Below are positions 1-7,019 of a DNA stretch of 12,852 nt, piece by piece. The position numbers were made by a program, and so were the translations under genes. How positions within the stretch are numbered: the stretch's first letter is position 1; each line of letters starts with the position of its first letter. Below the pieces are notes generated by a model, which had not been told where the DNA came from, did not search any database, and saw only the letters and a program-made list of their open reading frames with translations. Origin of the DNA: Coriobacteriia bacterium (GTDB lineage: Bacteria > Actinomycetota > Coriobacteriia > Coriobacteriales > UBA8131); the NCBI GenBank assembly GCA_009781525.1, contig WQXZ01000032.1, forward strand, positions 1 through 12,852, given 5' to 3'.

Positions 1-711
1 GCTGCAACCGGCCAAGCAGGCAATAGTATTCGCATTACATCGTCTTATCCGAAAAAGCGCGGATACATTGCAGTTGCCAGCGGAAACGGCATGCAGTTGA
101 TCCTGGAGTCGCTCGGTGTTGACGCAGTGGTCAGTGGTGGACAGACGATGAATCCTTCGACAGCGGAGCTATTGGAGGCAATCGACCTGGTCAAATCGGA
201 CGAAGTTATCGTGTTTCCCAATAACAAGAATATCATCATGGCAGCGCAGGCTGCAGCGGATGTATCCGATAAAAGAGTTGCAGTGATTCCCACCAAGAGT
301 GTGCCCGAGAGCTTCTCCGCATTATTCGTAGCCAATGAGAACCAGCCTTTCGACACCGAGGTCGACGGCATGATCGAGGCGATTTCTGAGGTAAGAGCCG
401 CCGAGATAACCCATGCCATTAAAGAGGCAGTCAGCGCCAACGGTGAGCTTATCAAGGCTGGCGATGTCATCGGTGTCTTTGACGGGTCGATTGAAGCAGT
501 AGGACAGGACGTCGAGAGTGTCGCCTTGCAGCTGGTCGAGCAGATTGCTGATGACACGCACGAGACCCTGACCCTGCTTGCTGGAGAGCAGATGACACAA
601 GACGACTTCGAGGAGCTTGTCGCTTCGATTGAGGATAACTTTCCGAATCTGGAGATCGATGCACAGCGGGGTGACCAGCCGCTGTACCCGTTGATACTAG
701 CAGCGGAATAG
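1..711 (+). CDS. FakA/YloV-like DAK2-family kinase, C-terminal part (5' end outside window)
   Basis: The reading frame is open from base 1 and ends at TAG 709-711, so the gene begins upstream; 236 residues are visible. The segment SGGQTMNPSTAELLEAI, followed by VIVFPNNKNIIMAAQAA and VAVIPTKSVPES, is the signature of the C-terminal half of YloV/FakA proteins. In the family, FakA is the ATP-dependent kinase subunit that phosphorylates fatty acids carried by FakB, feeding exogenous fatty acids into phospholipid synthesis. The N-terminal DAK2 (dihydroxyacetone-kinase-like) nucleotide-binding domain would lie before the window and cannot be checked. The stop codon is only 3 bases before the GTG of recG, which suggests co-transcription and translational coupling; a YloV-RecG neighbourhood is common in Firmicutes. 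The long open frame on the opposite strand over this gene is a shadow. The family is confident; fatty-acid kinase activity is inferred. Confidence 0.88.
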   Translation, partial: AATGQAGNSIRITSSYPKKRGYIAVASGNGMQLILESLGVDAVVSGGQTMNPSTAELLEAIDLVKSDEVIVFPNNKNIIMAAQAAADVSDKRVAVIPTKSVPESFSALFVANENQPFDTEVDGMIEAISEVRAAEITHAIKEAVSANGELIKAGDVIGVFDGSIEAVGQDVESVALQLVEQIADDTHETLTLLAGEQMTQDDFEELVASIEDNFPNLEIDAQRGDQPLYPLILAAE

Positions 712-714
712 CCT

Positions 715-759
715 GTGGCAGAACAACCTGTGGTAGACCAACCAGTGGCAGACCACCCC
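715..759 (+). repeat. Three imperfect 15-bp tandem repeats at the recG start
   Basis: Units 715-729, 730-744 and 745-759 share the pattern GTGGyAGAmCAmCCn and encode MAEQP, VVDQP and VADHP. Each unit starts with an in-frame GTG, so each could serve as an initiation codon. This resembles a small in-frame coding minisatellite. Confidence 0.75.
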
Positions 760-3018
760 AGCGCCATATCCCGTCGCATTCAGCAAACCTTGGCGCTGAC
801 CGATCCGGTCTCAGCACTTCGCTTTGTCAGCAGCTCCCGCCAGCGCGGACTGACCCGACTTGGAATAACCACCTTATATGACCTGATCAGGCATTATCCC
901 TTCCGTTATGACGACTTCAGTCAGGTTAGATCGATTGCTCTGGCACCGATCGGTCAAAAGGTCAGTATCATCGGCAGCGTCTACGAAACCACGGTCAGGC
1001 ATGTCCGCGCACGACTGTCCATTGTCAACGTCACTCTGGTTGACGACTCAGGTATGTGCTTGCTCTCGTTTTTTAATCAACCCTGGTTGGCGCAGCAGCT
1101 GAAACCAGGGATGAAGCTGATCTGCCTGGGAACCATGGAGCACTACCGCGACTACCGCCAGATGAGCTCGCCGCAATACACGATTCTTGATGACGATGGC
1201 AGCTCAGCTGGGATCCAACCGGTCTATCGCACCAACTCTGATATCAGCCAAGGCTGGGTCAAGCGCTTCATCAACGAAGCACTGACTGCATGCCAGAAAG
1301 TGCTTGACCCGCTACCGCCAGAACTTAGGACTCGCCTTGGCCTGATGAGCCGTAGCTCGGCTCTGCATCAGGTGCATCATCCAGAAACGACTGTAAACTA
1401 CACTCAGGCTCGCCAGCGCCTGGCTTTCGACGAGATCTTCTTTTTGCAGCTCTATCTGCTCAAACGCAAAGCCGTGGCTCAGGCTGGCGCAACAGCAAAG
1501 GCTCTGCAACCTGACAACCCCAAGCTGCACTTGCTGCGAGCAGGCCTGCCATTTACGCTGACAGCCGACCAGACCAAAGCGACCACAGAGATATTTGCCG
1601 ACCTGTCCCAATCCCTCCCGATGAACCGCCTGTTAATGGGTGACGTCGGCTCCGGCAAAACCATCGTCGCTCTACACGCACTGGTCGCAGCCGCTGCCTC
1701 AGCCAGACAGGCTGCTATGATGGCACCGACCGAGGTACTTGCAGCCCAGTACGCCACCCAGCTTGGGCTTTATCTGGATAAGATCTCACTCCGCTGGGCG
1801 TTACTGACATCCTCAACATCAGTGTCAGAACGAGCCAATCTGAAAGCAGCACTGGCTCGAGGTGATATCGATATCCTGTTCGGCACCCACGCTCTGATCG
1901 AGCCGGATGTCGTTTTTGCTGATCTTGCTCTGGTGGTGGTTGACGAGCAGCATCGTTTCGGGGTTGCGCAGCGTGAGGCATTACGCAGCAAAGGTGAAGC
2001 CGTGCACTATCTTGCTATGACAGCGACTCCGATACCGCGCTCACAGGCACTGACGATCTATGGCGACCTGGATGTCTCAGAAATCAGGTCACGCCCCAAT
2101 GCTCATGTCAGCATACAAACAACGTTGCTTGACCGAGGGCAGATAGGAATTGCCTACGACGCAGTGCGAGCTGCCTTGTTGCGTGGAGAGCAGGCATACA
2201 TTGTCTGTCCGCTGATCGGGCAGGCAGGTGCAGGCAGCGGCGGTGCAGGCAGCGGCGGCGAGGCTGCCGGGCGCAGCGCAGCGGGTGGCAGCAGCGACGC
2301 TCCAGCAGGCTCCCCAATGTCCAACGCCGCAGGCGATAGCATCCCACCAAGCAACGACTACAACGACCAAGACGACCAGGCAGACGAACTGATAACAGAA
2401 TATTCGACCTGGCAAGAAAACCTTCGCGCCGCCAGGCAGGAGTACGAGTTCTTATCCAGACAGGTTTTTACTGAGAGCAGGGTAGCGTTACTGACATCGC
2501 GGTTACCAGCGGCTGAAAAACGGCAGATAATGGACGACTTTCGCAGCGGACATATCGATGTTCTGGTCTCGACCACGGTCATCGAGGTCGGTGTCGATGT
2601 AGCAAACGCTACCATCATGGTAATTATGGATGCGGACCGGTTCGGCCTATCCCAGCTGCATCAGTTGCGTGGCAGGGTCGGTCGTGGCGACAAGGAGGGT
2701 CAGGCTTTTCTGGTCAGTGCCTCTCAGTCAGACCAGGCGCTGGAGCGCCTGAAGCTGCTTGAGCAGAGCTCTGACGGTTTTGAGTTGGCATCTGCTGACC
2801 TGCGGCTGCGTCGAGAAGGCGATGTGCTTGGCTTGCGCCAGCACGGTCATGCGACCTTGCGCCTGGTGCAGGTGATCCGCGATCGCCAGCTGATCGAGGT
2901 GGCACACGAGGAAGCCAAAGCGCTGCTGACCCGTGATTCGACATTGTCGCTGCCAGAGCACGCTCTGCTGGCTTGGGAGCTAGACCTGCACACCGCAAAA
3001 TGGCAGGAGCCAACATGA
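715..3018 (+). CDS. recG: ATP-dependent DNA helicase RecG
   Basis: RecG is a double-stranded DNA translocase that remodels stalled replication forks and branch-migrates Holliday junctions. The 767-residue product has an N-terminal wedge/OB-type region (about residues 60-170). Helicase motifs follow: Walker A GDVGSGKT at 309-316, APTEVLAAQ, the RecG-type DEQH box at 410-413 followed by RFG, TATPIPR at 436-442, TTVIEVGVDV, and QLRGRVGRG at 650-658. Typical RecG is about 680-700 residues. The excess is a Gly/Ala/Ser- then Asp-rich insert at about 503-588, inside helicase domain 2, after the PLI that normally precedes a short linker. The usual LLHGRM motif reads LLTSRL here. I chose GTG 715, 3 bases after the upstream stop. 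Two more in-frame GTGs at 730 and 745 lie in a 15-bp repeat, and no strong Shine-Dalgarno is visible, so the exact start is uncertain. The stop overlaps the rsmD start. Confidence 0.96.
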   Translation: MAEQPVVDQPVADHPSAISRRIQQTLALTDPVSALRFVSSSRQRGLTRLGITTLYDLIRHYPFRYDDFSQVRSIALAPIGQKVSIIGSVYETTVRHVRARLSIVNVTLVDDSGMCLLSFFNQPWLAQQLKPGMKLICLGTMEHYRDYRQMSSPQYTILDDDGSSAGIQPVYRTNSDISQGWVKRFINEALTACQKVLDPLPPELRTRLGLMSRSSALHQVHHPETTVNYTQARQRLAFDEIFFLQLYLLKRKAVAQAGATAKALQPDNPKLHLLRAGLPFTLTADQTKATTEIFADLSQSLPMNRLLMGDVGSGKTIVALHALVAAAASARQAAMMAPTEVLAAQYATQLGLYLDKISLRWALLTSSTSVSERANLKAALARGDIDILFGTHALIEPDVVFADLALVVVDEQHRFGVAQREALRSKGEAVHYLAMTATPIPRSQALTIYGDLDVSEIRSRPNAHVSIQTTLLDRGQIGIAYDAVRAALLRGEQAYIVCPLIGQAGAGSGGAGSGGEAAGRSAAGGSSDAPAGSPMSNAAGDSIPPSNDYNDQDDQADELITEYSTWQENLRAARQEYEFLSRQVFTESRVALLTSRLPAAEKRQIMDDFRSGHIDVLVSTTVIEVGVDVANATIMVIMDADRFGLSQLHQLRGRVGRGDKEGQAFLVSASQSDQALERLKLLEQSSDGFELASADLRLRREGDVLGLRQHGHATLRLVQVIRDRQLIEVAHEEAKALLTRDSTLSLPEHALLAWELDLHTAKWQEPT
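2227..2256 (+). repeat. Perfect 15-bp tandem duplication inside the recG insert
   Basis: The unit GGTGCAGGCAGCGGC occurs twice without a mismatch and encodes GAGSG-GAGSG. It lies at the front of the low-complexity insert and continues into degenerate GGCGAGG/GCAGCG-type sequence to about 2310. The pattern suggests the insert grew by in-frame repeat expansion. Confidence 0.85.
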
Positions 3019-3641
3019 GAATCATTGCCGGCCAATTCAAGGGACATACGATCGCTGCCGTCGCGGGAGTACAAACCAGACCTACCACCGACCGCGTACG
3101 AGAGGCATGGGCTTCAAGCATCACGTCTATCCGTGAGGGTGGATTCAGCGGTGCCCGGGTACTCGACACCTTCGCTGGCAGCGGTGCGCTGGGCCTTGAG
3201 GCAATCAGTCGCGGAGCAGCATCTGCGGTGTTCGTCGATAATAGCGAACGCGCGGTTCGCACAATCCGACAGAACCTGGATACGCTTAACATATCTGGGG
3301 ATAAGAACTACCGTGTTATCAAAGCAGATGTTTTATCACCAGCTATGATCAGGCGGTTGGATGCATATGGGCCGTTTGACTGTATCTTCCTGGATCCACC
3401 CTATGATTACCATCCGTCAAGGATAGGCGCGTTTTTATCCACATTAATAGATTTTGAACTGCTATTGTCAGGCTGTTTAGTCAGTTATGAACGGCGAGCG
3501 GTAAAGCAGCCTGTTCAAAATGCCCCTGGTTCGCTTGATTCTGGCGAAACCGATTGGCCTCAAGCATTGAAGATGGTATATTGCAGGCAATATGGCATTG
3601 CGCAGATTGAGTACTACATATTTGAGCGGAATGCCTCTTAG
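3015..3641 (+). CDS. rsmD: 16S rRNA (guanine966-N2)-methyltransferase RsmD
   Basis: RsmD uses S-adenosylmethionine to methylate N2 of G966 in 16S rRNA during small-subunit assembly. The 208-residue product starts with the typical MRIIAGQFKG. It has the Rossmann-fold SAM-binding motif VLDTFAGSGALGLEAISRGA (about 49-68) and the catalytic DPPY motif at 127-130, within FDCIFLDPPYDYHP. I chose ATG 3015 over an upstream GTG at 2973 because family members begin at MRIIAG and AGGAG at 3005-3009 sits 5 bases before it. The start overlaps the recG stop as ATGA, implying coupled translation. A short gap leads to coaD; an rsmD-coaD pair is very common in Gram-positive genomes. The C-terminal half, from about residue 135, is more AT-rich and more diverged than the N-terminal half. 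Confidence 0.95.
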   Translation: MRIIAGQFKGHTIAAVAGVQTRPTTDRVREAWASSITSIREGGFSGARVLDTFAGSGALGLEAISRGAASAVFVDNSERAVRTIRQNLDTLNISGDKNYRVIKADVLSPAMIRRLDAYGPFDCIFLDPPYDYHPSRIGAFLSTLIDFELLLSGCLVSYERRAVKQPVQNAPGSLDSGETDWPQALKMVYCRQYGIAQIEYYIFERNAS

Positions 3642-3655
3642 AAAGTGAGGAAATT

Positions 3656-4147
3656 ATGTCATTTCAGTGTGCACTAGTTCCAGGAACCTATGACCCGGTG
3701 ACCCTCGGGCATATCAACGTTATCCGGCGCACGGCGCAGATTTTCGAGCGTGTCGTTGTCAGTGTCGCCGCGTCGCCGCAAAAGGGCGGCGGACCGCTGT
3801 TCAGCTTGGATGAGCGTGTCGGGTTTATCCGCGACGCTATCTCTGACCTGGATAATGTGGATGTGATGCCCTTTACCGGATTGCTGGTAGATTTTGCGCG
3901 CGAGCAGGGTGCCTCTGTGGTTGTCAAAGGCCTCAGAGCTGTGACCGATTTTGAGAGCGAATTTCAACAGGCTTCTTTGAATCACAAGCTCAGTCCAGAT
4001 ATGGAGACAATCCTGATCATGTCTAATCCGGAGCATATGTTTCTGTCGTCATCGATAGTAAAAGAGATTGCTTCTCACGGTGGCAGAATCGATGACTGGG
4101 TTACACCGTTGGTTAAAGCAGAACTGATTGCCAGGTTCAATAAGTAG
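3656..4147 (+). CDS. coaD: Phosphopantetheine adenylyltransferase
   Basis: CoaD transfers AMP from ATP to 4'-phosphopantetheine to make dephospho-CoA, the penultimate step of coenzyme A synthesis in the cytosol. The 163-residue product has the usual family length. Nucleotidyltransferase signatures are present: GTYDPVTLGHINVI, carrying the (T/H)xGH motif; LFSLDERVGFI; VKGLRAVTDFESEFQQASLN, the substrate-binding stretch; and the C-terminal SSSIVKEIASHGG motif. The start ATG is preceded by GTGAGG at 3646-3651. The gene lies 14 bases after rsmD and probably shares its transcript. It ends the recG-rsmD-coaD run; no strong intrinsic terminator is seen just downstream. Confidence 0.97.
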   Translation: MSFQCALVPGTYDPVTLGHINVIRRTAQIFERVVVSVAASPQKGGGPLFSLDERVGFIRDAISDLDNVDVMPFTGLLVDFAREQGASVVVKGLRAVTDFESEFQQASLNHKLSPDMETILIMSNPEHMFLSSSIVKEIASHGGRIDDWVTPLVKAELIARFNK

Positions 4148-4267
4148 TTTATCGATTCATGCGCTTGGTGCTTACGCCTGATGTTTATTGTGCTGAGCGC
4201 TGCTTGAAATAAGGATGTTTCGCTGCTGTCAATAGATTGTTTGATGATGGCATATACCACTTTGCAG

Positions 4268-4294
4268 TTGCATAATAGAAAAATGTGGTATTAT
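4268..4294 (+). promoter_or_regulatory. Predicted extended -10 promoter of the cold-shock gene
   Basis: TGGTATTAT at 4286-4294 is an extended -10 (TGn plus TATTAT). The nearest -35-like word is TTGCAT at 4268-4273 with a short 15-base spacer; TTGCAG at 4262 would give 21. Extended -10 promoters tolerate a poor -35. Expected transcription start is near 4301. A 7-bp inverted repeat, ATACCAC at 4254-4260 and GTGGTAT at 4285-4291, brackets the promoter and overlaps the -10. Confidence 0.6.
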
Positions 4295-4300
4295 TCACAG

Positions 4301-4393
4301 CTAGGCTCCGAAGAGAGCTTTGAAGTTTGACGCTAATTGTATAAAAGCGTCATGTGTTTTAAGAGCCTGCGGGCTAAAAAGAAAGGCAAGCAA
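4301..4393 (+). promoter_or_regulatory. Structured 5' leader of the cold-shock gene
   Basis: About 93 nt separate the predicted transcription start from the ATG, a long leader as is usual for cspA-type genes. Three short hairpins can be drawn: AGGCTC/GAGCTT (4303-4308 with 4315-4320, one G-U), TGACGC/GCGTCA (4328-4333 with 4347-4352) and AGCC/GGCT (4364-4367 with 4372-4375). The last lies just before the AAAGG ribosome-binding region. Temperature-responsive folding is inferred by analogy with enterobacterial cspA, not shown. Confidence 0.4.
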
Positions 4394-4597
4394 ATGGCAG
4401 AAGGCAAGGTTAAGTGGTTCAGCAACGAGAAGGGCTATGGCTTTATCTCGCGCGACGATGGTGACGACCTGTTCGTCCACTACTCAGAGATTCAGTCTGA
4501 TGGTTTCAAGACTCTCGATGAGGATGCTCCGGTCGAATTCGACATCACCACTGGCCAGAACGGGAAGCTGCAAGCCAGCAACGTGCGTAAGCTCTAA
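4394..4597 (+). CDS. CspA-family cold-shock protein
   Basis: This is a 67-residue single-domain cold-shock protein, a small beta-barrel that binds single-stranded RNA/DNA and melts mRNA structure. It begins MAEGKVKWFSNEKGYGFI with RNP1 (KGYGFI, 13-18) and has RNP2 (DLFVHY, 25-30). Length and the start at MAEGKVKWF match the family. A longer in-frame start at 4337 would add 19 non-conserved residues and remove the leader, so ATG 4394 is preferred, with AAAGG 4382-4386 upstream. The gene stands alone: its own promoter upstream and an intrinsic terminator 28 bases after the stop. Csp paralogues (A, B, C and so on) cannot be told apart here, so no specific symbol is given. Confidence 0.96.
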   Translation: MAEGKVKWFSNEKGYGFISRDDGDDLFVHYSEIQSDGFKTLDEDAPVEFDITTGQNGKLQASNVRKL

Positions 4598-4624
4598 AAG
4601 CCCGCATCGATACCGTTGAAAGAG

Positions 4625-4650
4625 GAGGCGACTTGCAGTCGCCTCTTTTT
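4625..4650 (+). terminator. Intrinsic terminator after the cold-shock gene
   Basis: A perfect 9-bp stem, GAGGCGACT (4625-4633) pairing with AGTCGCCTC (4637-4645), has a 3-base loop and is followed directly by five T residues (4646-4650). It isolates the cold-shock transcript from queH. Confidence 0.93.
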
Positions 4651-4683
4651 GGATACTCGAATAATACTATTCGCAAATACTAG

Positions 4684-4697
4684 TGTTATTCTATTAT
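4684..4697 (+). promoter_or_regulatory. Possible -10 region(s) for a leaderless queH transcript
   Basis: Two overlapping -10 candidates are visible: TGTTATTCT (extended type, 4684-4692) and TATTAT (4692-4697). Either would start transcription only about 5-10 bases before, or nearly at, the queH ATG at 4709. No convincing -35 and no Shine-Dalgarno are present. AT-rich sequence makes chance matches likely. Confidence 0.35.
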
Positions 4698-4708
4698 CAT
4701 AGATAGTT

Positions 4709-5329
4709 ATGGATAAACTGCTCCTACATAGTTGCTGCGCGCCGTGTGCTAACCAGCCGATTGACCTCTTAATCGATGCTGGCTATGAAGTTCACGTGCT
4801 CTTTGCAAACTCGAACATTCATTATCTGGCAGAGTATCAAAGGCGGCGCGACTGCCTGAGCAACTACCTGTCCTCGCTTGGTGTTCTAATGTATGAGACT
4901 GCCTACAAGTCCGGAGACTGGTTTCAAGCGATTCGTAATGATGGCGGTGTGTATCCCGTTCTTGGACAGGACGCAGACCAGGATGCTCTGATGCTTGCTA
5001 AACGGCAGACGCGATGCAGACTGTGTTATCGCTTCCGCATGCGCCAGTTGGCAGATGAAGCTGTTGGTCAAGGGATCGGGACTATTGCGACAACGCTGTC
5101 GATATCGCCATATCAATACCAAGAGATTCTATTTGATGAGCTCTTTATAGCTGCTGACATGCATGGGCTTCAGGCGGTGCTCGAAGATTGGCGTCCTTTT
5201 TATCAGAGTGGGCAGACAAAAGCGAAAGAGCTTGGTTTTTACCGCCAGAACTACTGTGGCTGTGAATTCTCGCGGCAGGAGGCTGCGCTTGAGCGTGCTG
5301 CCCGAAAGGCGAGGCAGGCCAGCGCGTAG
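4709..5329 (+). CDS. queH: Epoxyqueuosine reductase QueH
   Basis: QueH (former DUF208) reduces epoxyqueuosine in tRNA to queuosine, the last step of Q synthesis, and replaces the cobalamin enzyme QueG in many bacteria. The 206-residue product starts MDKLLLHSCCAPC, with the Cys9-Cys10 pair and Cys13. It has the other family cysteine motifs RCRLCYRFR (Cys103, Cys106) and YCGC (Cys183, Cys185), thought to bind an Fe-S cluster and a second iron. The ATG is 5 residues before the invariant HSCCAPC, so a later start is unlikely. No ribosome-binding site is visible, consistent with a leaderless message. The gene lies 57 bases upstream of tgt, which inserts the Q precursor into tRNA, supporting the function. 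The intergenic gap has no clear terminator, so the two may be co-transcribed. Confidence 0.95.
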   Translation: MDKLLLHSCCAPCANQPIDLLIDAGYEVHVLFANSNIHYLAEYQRRRDCLSNYLSSLGVLMYETAYKSGDWFQAIRNDGGVYPVLGQDADQDALMLAKRQTRCRLCYRFRMRQLADEAVGQGIGTIATTLSISPYQYQEILFDELFIAADMHGLQAVLEDWRPFYQSGQTKAKELGFYRQNYCGCEFSRQEAALERAARKARQASA

Positions 5330-5386
5330 GCGGCAAGCATAACTGCCCGCTAAACAACGTAGCATAGCAGCGCCGTTCCCGAATCG

Positions 5387-6553
5387 ATGTATGAAAACTA
5401 CATGCCTGTACAAGTAACAGATTCACCAAGTTATACCTTGTTTGGTGTTGACGGCAAAACCGCTGCTCGCACGGGTGTGCTTAATACAGCACATGGACAG
5501 ATAGCAACACCGGCTTTCATGCCTGTTGGCACCCATGCCACGGTTAAAGGTTTGACCGTGGCGCAACTTACAGAGCTGGGAGCGGATGTTATCCTGGCGA
5601 ACACCTACCATCTCTACCTTCGGCCAGGCAGCAATCTGATTGCTCAAGCTGGCGGTTTGCATGGCTTTATGGGCTGGAACAAACCCATTCTGACCGACTC
5701 TGGTGGTTTTCAGATCTTCAGTCTCAGTGACACTTTAAAGCTTGATGATGACGGTGTTTCTTTTAGAAGCATCATCGATGGCAGTCAGCATCGCTGGACG
5801 CCAGAAGACAATATCGAGGTTCAAAACGAACTCGGTGCTGATATTATCATGCAGCTGGATGAGTGTCCTCCATACCCTGCTGAGCGCGAGCAGGTAGCTA
5901 CTGCTGTCCGACGTTCGGCTGAATGGGCAAGGCGATCAAGGCTGGCTCACAGTGTTAACAGTCAGGCACTGTTTGCTATCAGCCAGGGCGGGGTATTTGA
6001 CGACTTGCGGCGAGAAAGTGTAAACAGGCTGCTTGAGATCGATGCCCAAGGTGAGAGGTTCGCCGGATTCGGTATCGGTGGTTATTCGGTCGGAGAGCCA
6101 CACCAGATGATGCTGGAATCGCTTGCCGATGTAGCCCAAGCATTGCCAGCCGACCGCCCACGCTACCTGATGGGTGTAGGCAATCCCACTACCCTGGTTC
6201 GCGCAGTCGCTCTGGGTGTTGACATGTTTGACTGTGTCTTGCCCACCCGTACAGCCAGGATGGGTTCAGCGTTTTCAAGTCAAGGGCGCTTGAATCTGCG
6301 CAATGCAAGGTTCAAGGACGACTTGAGCCAACTTGACCCAGAGTGCTCTTGCTCGACATGCGCTAATCATTCACGAGCTTACATCCGCCACCTGATCAAT
6401 GCCAAAGAGATGCTGGCCAGCGTATTGCTGACCATTCACAACCTGCACTACCTGCTGAACCTGATGCGCGAGGCTCGCTTTGCCATTGTCGAGCAACGCT
6501 ATTCGGAGTTCGTTGCGAACTGGGAAAACAGCCCTGCTGTCTACGACTACTGA
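5387..6553 (+). CDS. tgt: Queuine/preQ1 tRNA-ribosyltransferase (tRNA-guanine transglycosylase)
   Basis: Tgt swaps guanine at the wobble position 34 of GUN-anticodon tRNAs (Asp, Asn, His, Tyr) for preQ1. The 388-residue product carries the catalytic Asp104 (LTDSGGFQ), the nucleophile Asp282 in GVDMFDCVLPTR, and the zinc site Cys320, Cys322, Cys325 and His351 (CSCSTC and TIHN). GGYSVGE has Val235 where bacterial preQ1-specific enzymes have Val and eukaryotic queuine enzymes have Gly. I therefore infer preQ1 specificity, in agreement with queH next door. ATG 5387 and ATG 5402 are both possible starts and neither has a good Shine-Dalgarno; the conserved region (YTLFGVDGKTAARTG) begins after both. 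The gene ends with tandem in-frame stops, TGA 6551 and TAA 6554. No T-rich intrinsic terminator follows. Confidence 0.97.
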   Translation: MYENYMPVQVTDSPSYTLFGVDGKTAARTGVLNTAHGQIATPAFMPVGTHATVKGLTVAQLTELGADVILANTYHLYLRPGSNLIAQAGGLHGFMGWNKPILTDSGGFQIFSLSDTLKLDDDGVSFRSIIDGSQHRWTPEDNIEVQNELGADIIMQLDECPPYPAEREQVATAVRRSAEWARRSRLAHSVNSQALFAISQGGVFDDLRRESVNRLLEIDAQGERFAGFGIGGYSVGEPHQMMLESLADVAQALPADRPRYLMGVGNPTTLVRAVALGVDMFDCVLPTRTARMGSAFSSQGRLNLRNARFKDDLSQLDPECSCSTCANHSRAYIRHLINAKEMLASVLLTIHNLHYLLNLMREARFAIVEQRYSEFVANWENSPAVYDY

Positions 6554-6780
6554 TAAGGCTCCCGGTGTGCGCCGCCTCTCGCAGGCTACACGCCGCGACT
6601 CGCCAGCTTGCCCGTCGTCGTCAGCAGCTTGCTCACCGCTCGCGCAAACCAGAAAGCCACACCCAGCCACTTGACACCGACCCCTCTGTGTGACCCAGCC
6701 GAGCCTTCCCTGCCACACTCAACCACTACCAAGCAGTAAACCCAGCGCTTCCTGCACCTCCAGCCAACCAAATTCTAACT

Positions 6781-6830
6781 TCCCAACCACTCACAACCAC
6801 TCACAACCACTCACAACCACTCACAACCAC
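6781..6830. repeat. Five tandem copies of a 10-bp repeat
   Basis: Unit TCACAACCAC is repeated four times exactly (6791-6830), and a fifth copy at 6781-6790 differs at one base. The 10-bp period equals about one helical turn. Related CAACC words continue downstream, including TTTCCAACC twice in tandem at 6848-6865. Confidence 0.93.
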
Positions 6831-6964
6831 CACGTCAACCTCAAGCGTTTCCAACCTTTCCAACCTTCCACCCTCTCCAACCAACCTGAATTCCAGGAAT
6901 CAGGCGATTTCTGCAACTTTTTTGCGGTTGGGCGCCAAAAACGAGCCTATTTGCAGGCATTCAG

Positions 6965-7000
6965 TGTGGTAATTGCAACGATAGCGTTGCAATTACCACA
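6965..7000. repeat. Perfect 16-bp stem with 4-base loop
   Basis: TGTGGTAATTGCAACG (6965-6980) and CGTTGCAATTACCACA (6985-7000) are exact reverse complements around the loop ATAG. It is the central hairpin of the 151-bp element and would be very stable as RNA or extruded DNA. Confidence 0.95.
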
Positions 7001-7005
7001 GAAAC

Positions 7006-7019
7006 GTTGCATATGCAAC
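7006..7019. repeat. 14-bp perfect palindrome
   Basis: GTTGCATATGCAAC is self-complementary over its full length and forms the third inner arm of the 151-bp element. It could alternatively be a dimeric protein-binding site. Confidence 0.9.

Noticed and set aside
45..779. 244-residue open frame on the - strand over the FakA/YloV-like gene
   Set aside because: It is a low-complexity Ser/Thr/Cys-rich shadow (GWSATGWSTTGCSATGYS comes from the 15-bp repeat of recG read backwards), and the + strand carries a clearly recognisable protein family.
4161..4202. Inverted repeat GCGCT/AGCGC after coaD as a terminator
   Set aside because: The stem is 5 bp with a loop of about 30 bases and no T-run follows.
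6781..6865. Possible CRISPR array
   Set aside because: The repeat units are only 10 bp and are directly adjacent with no spacers; no cas genes are present.
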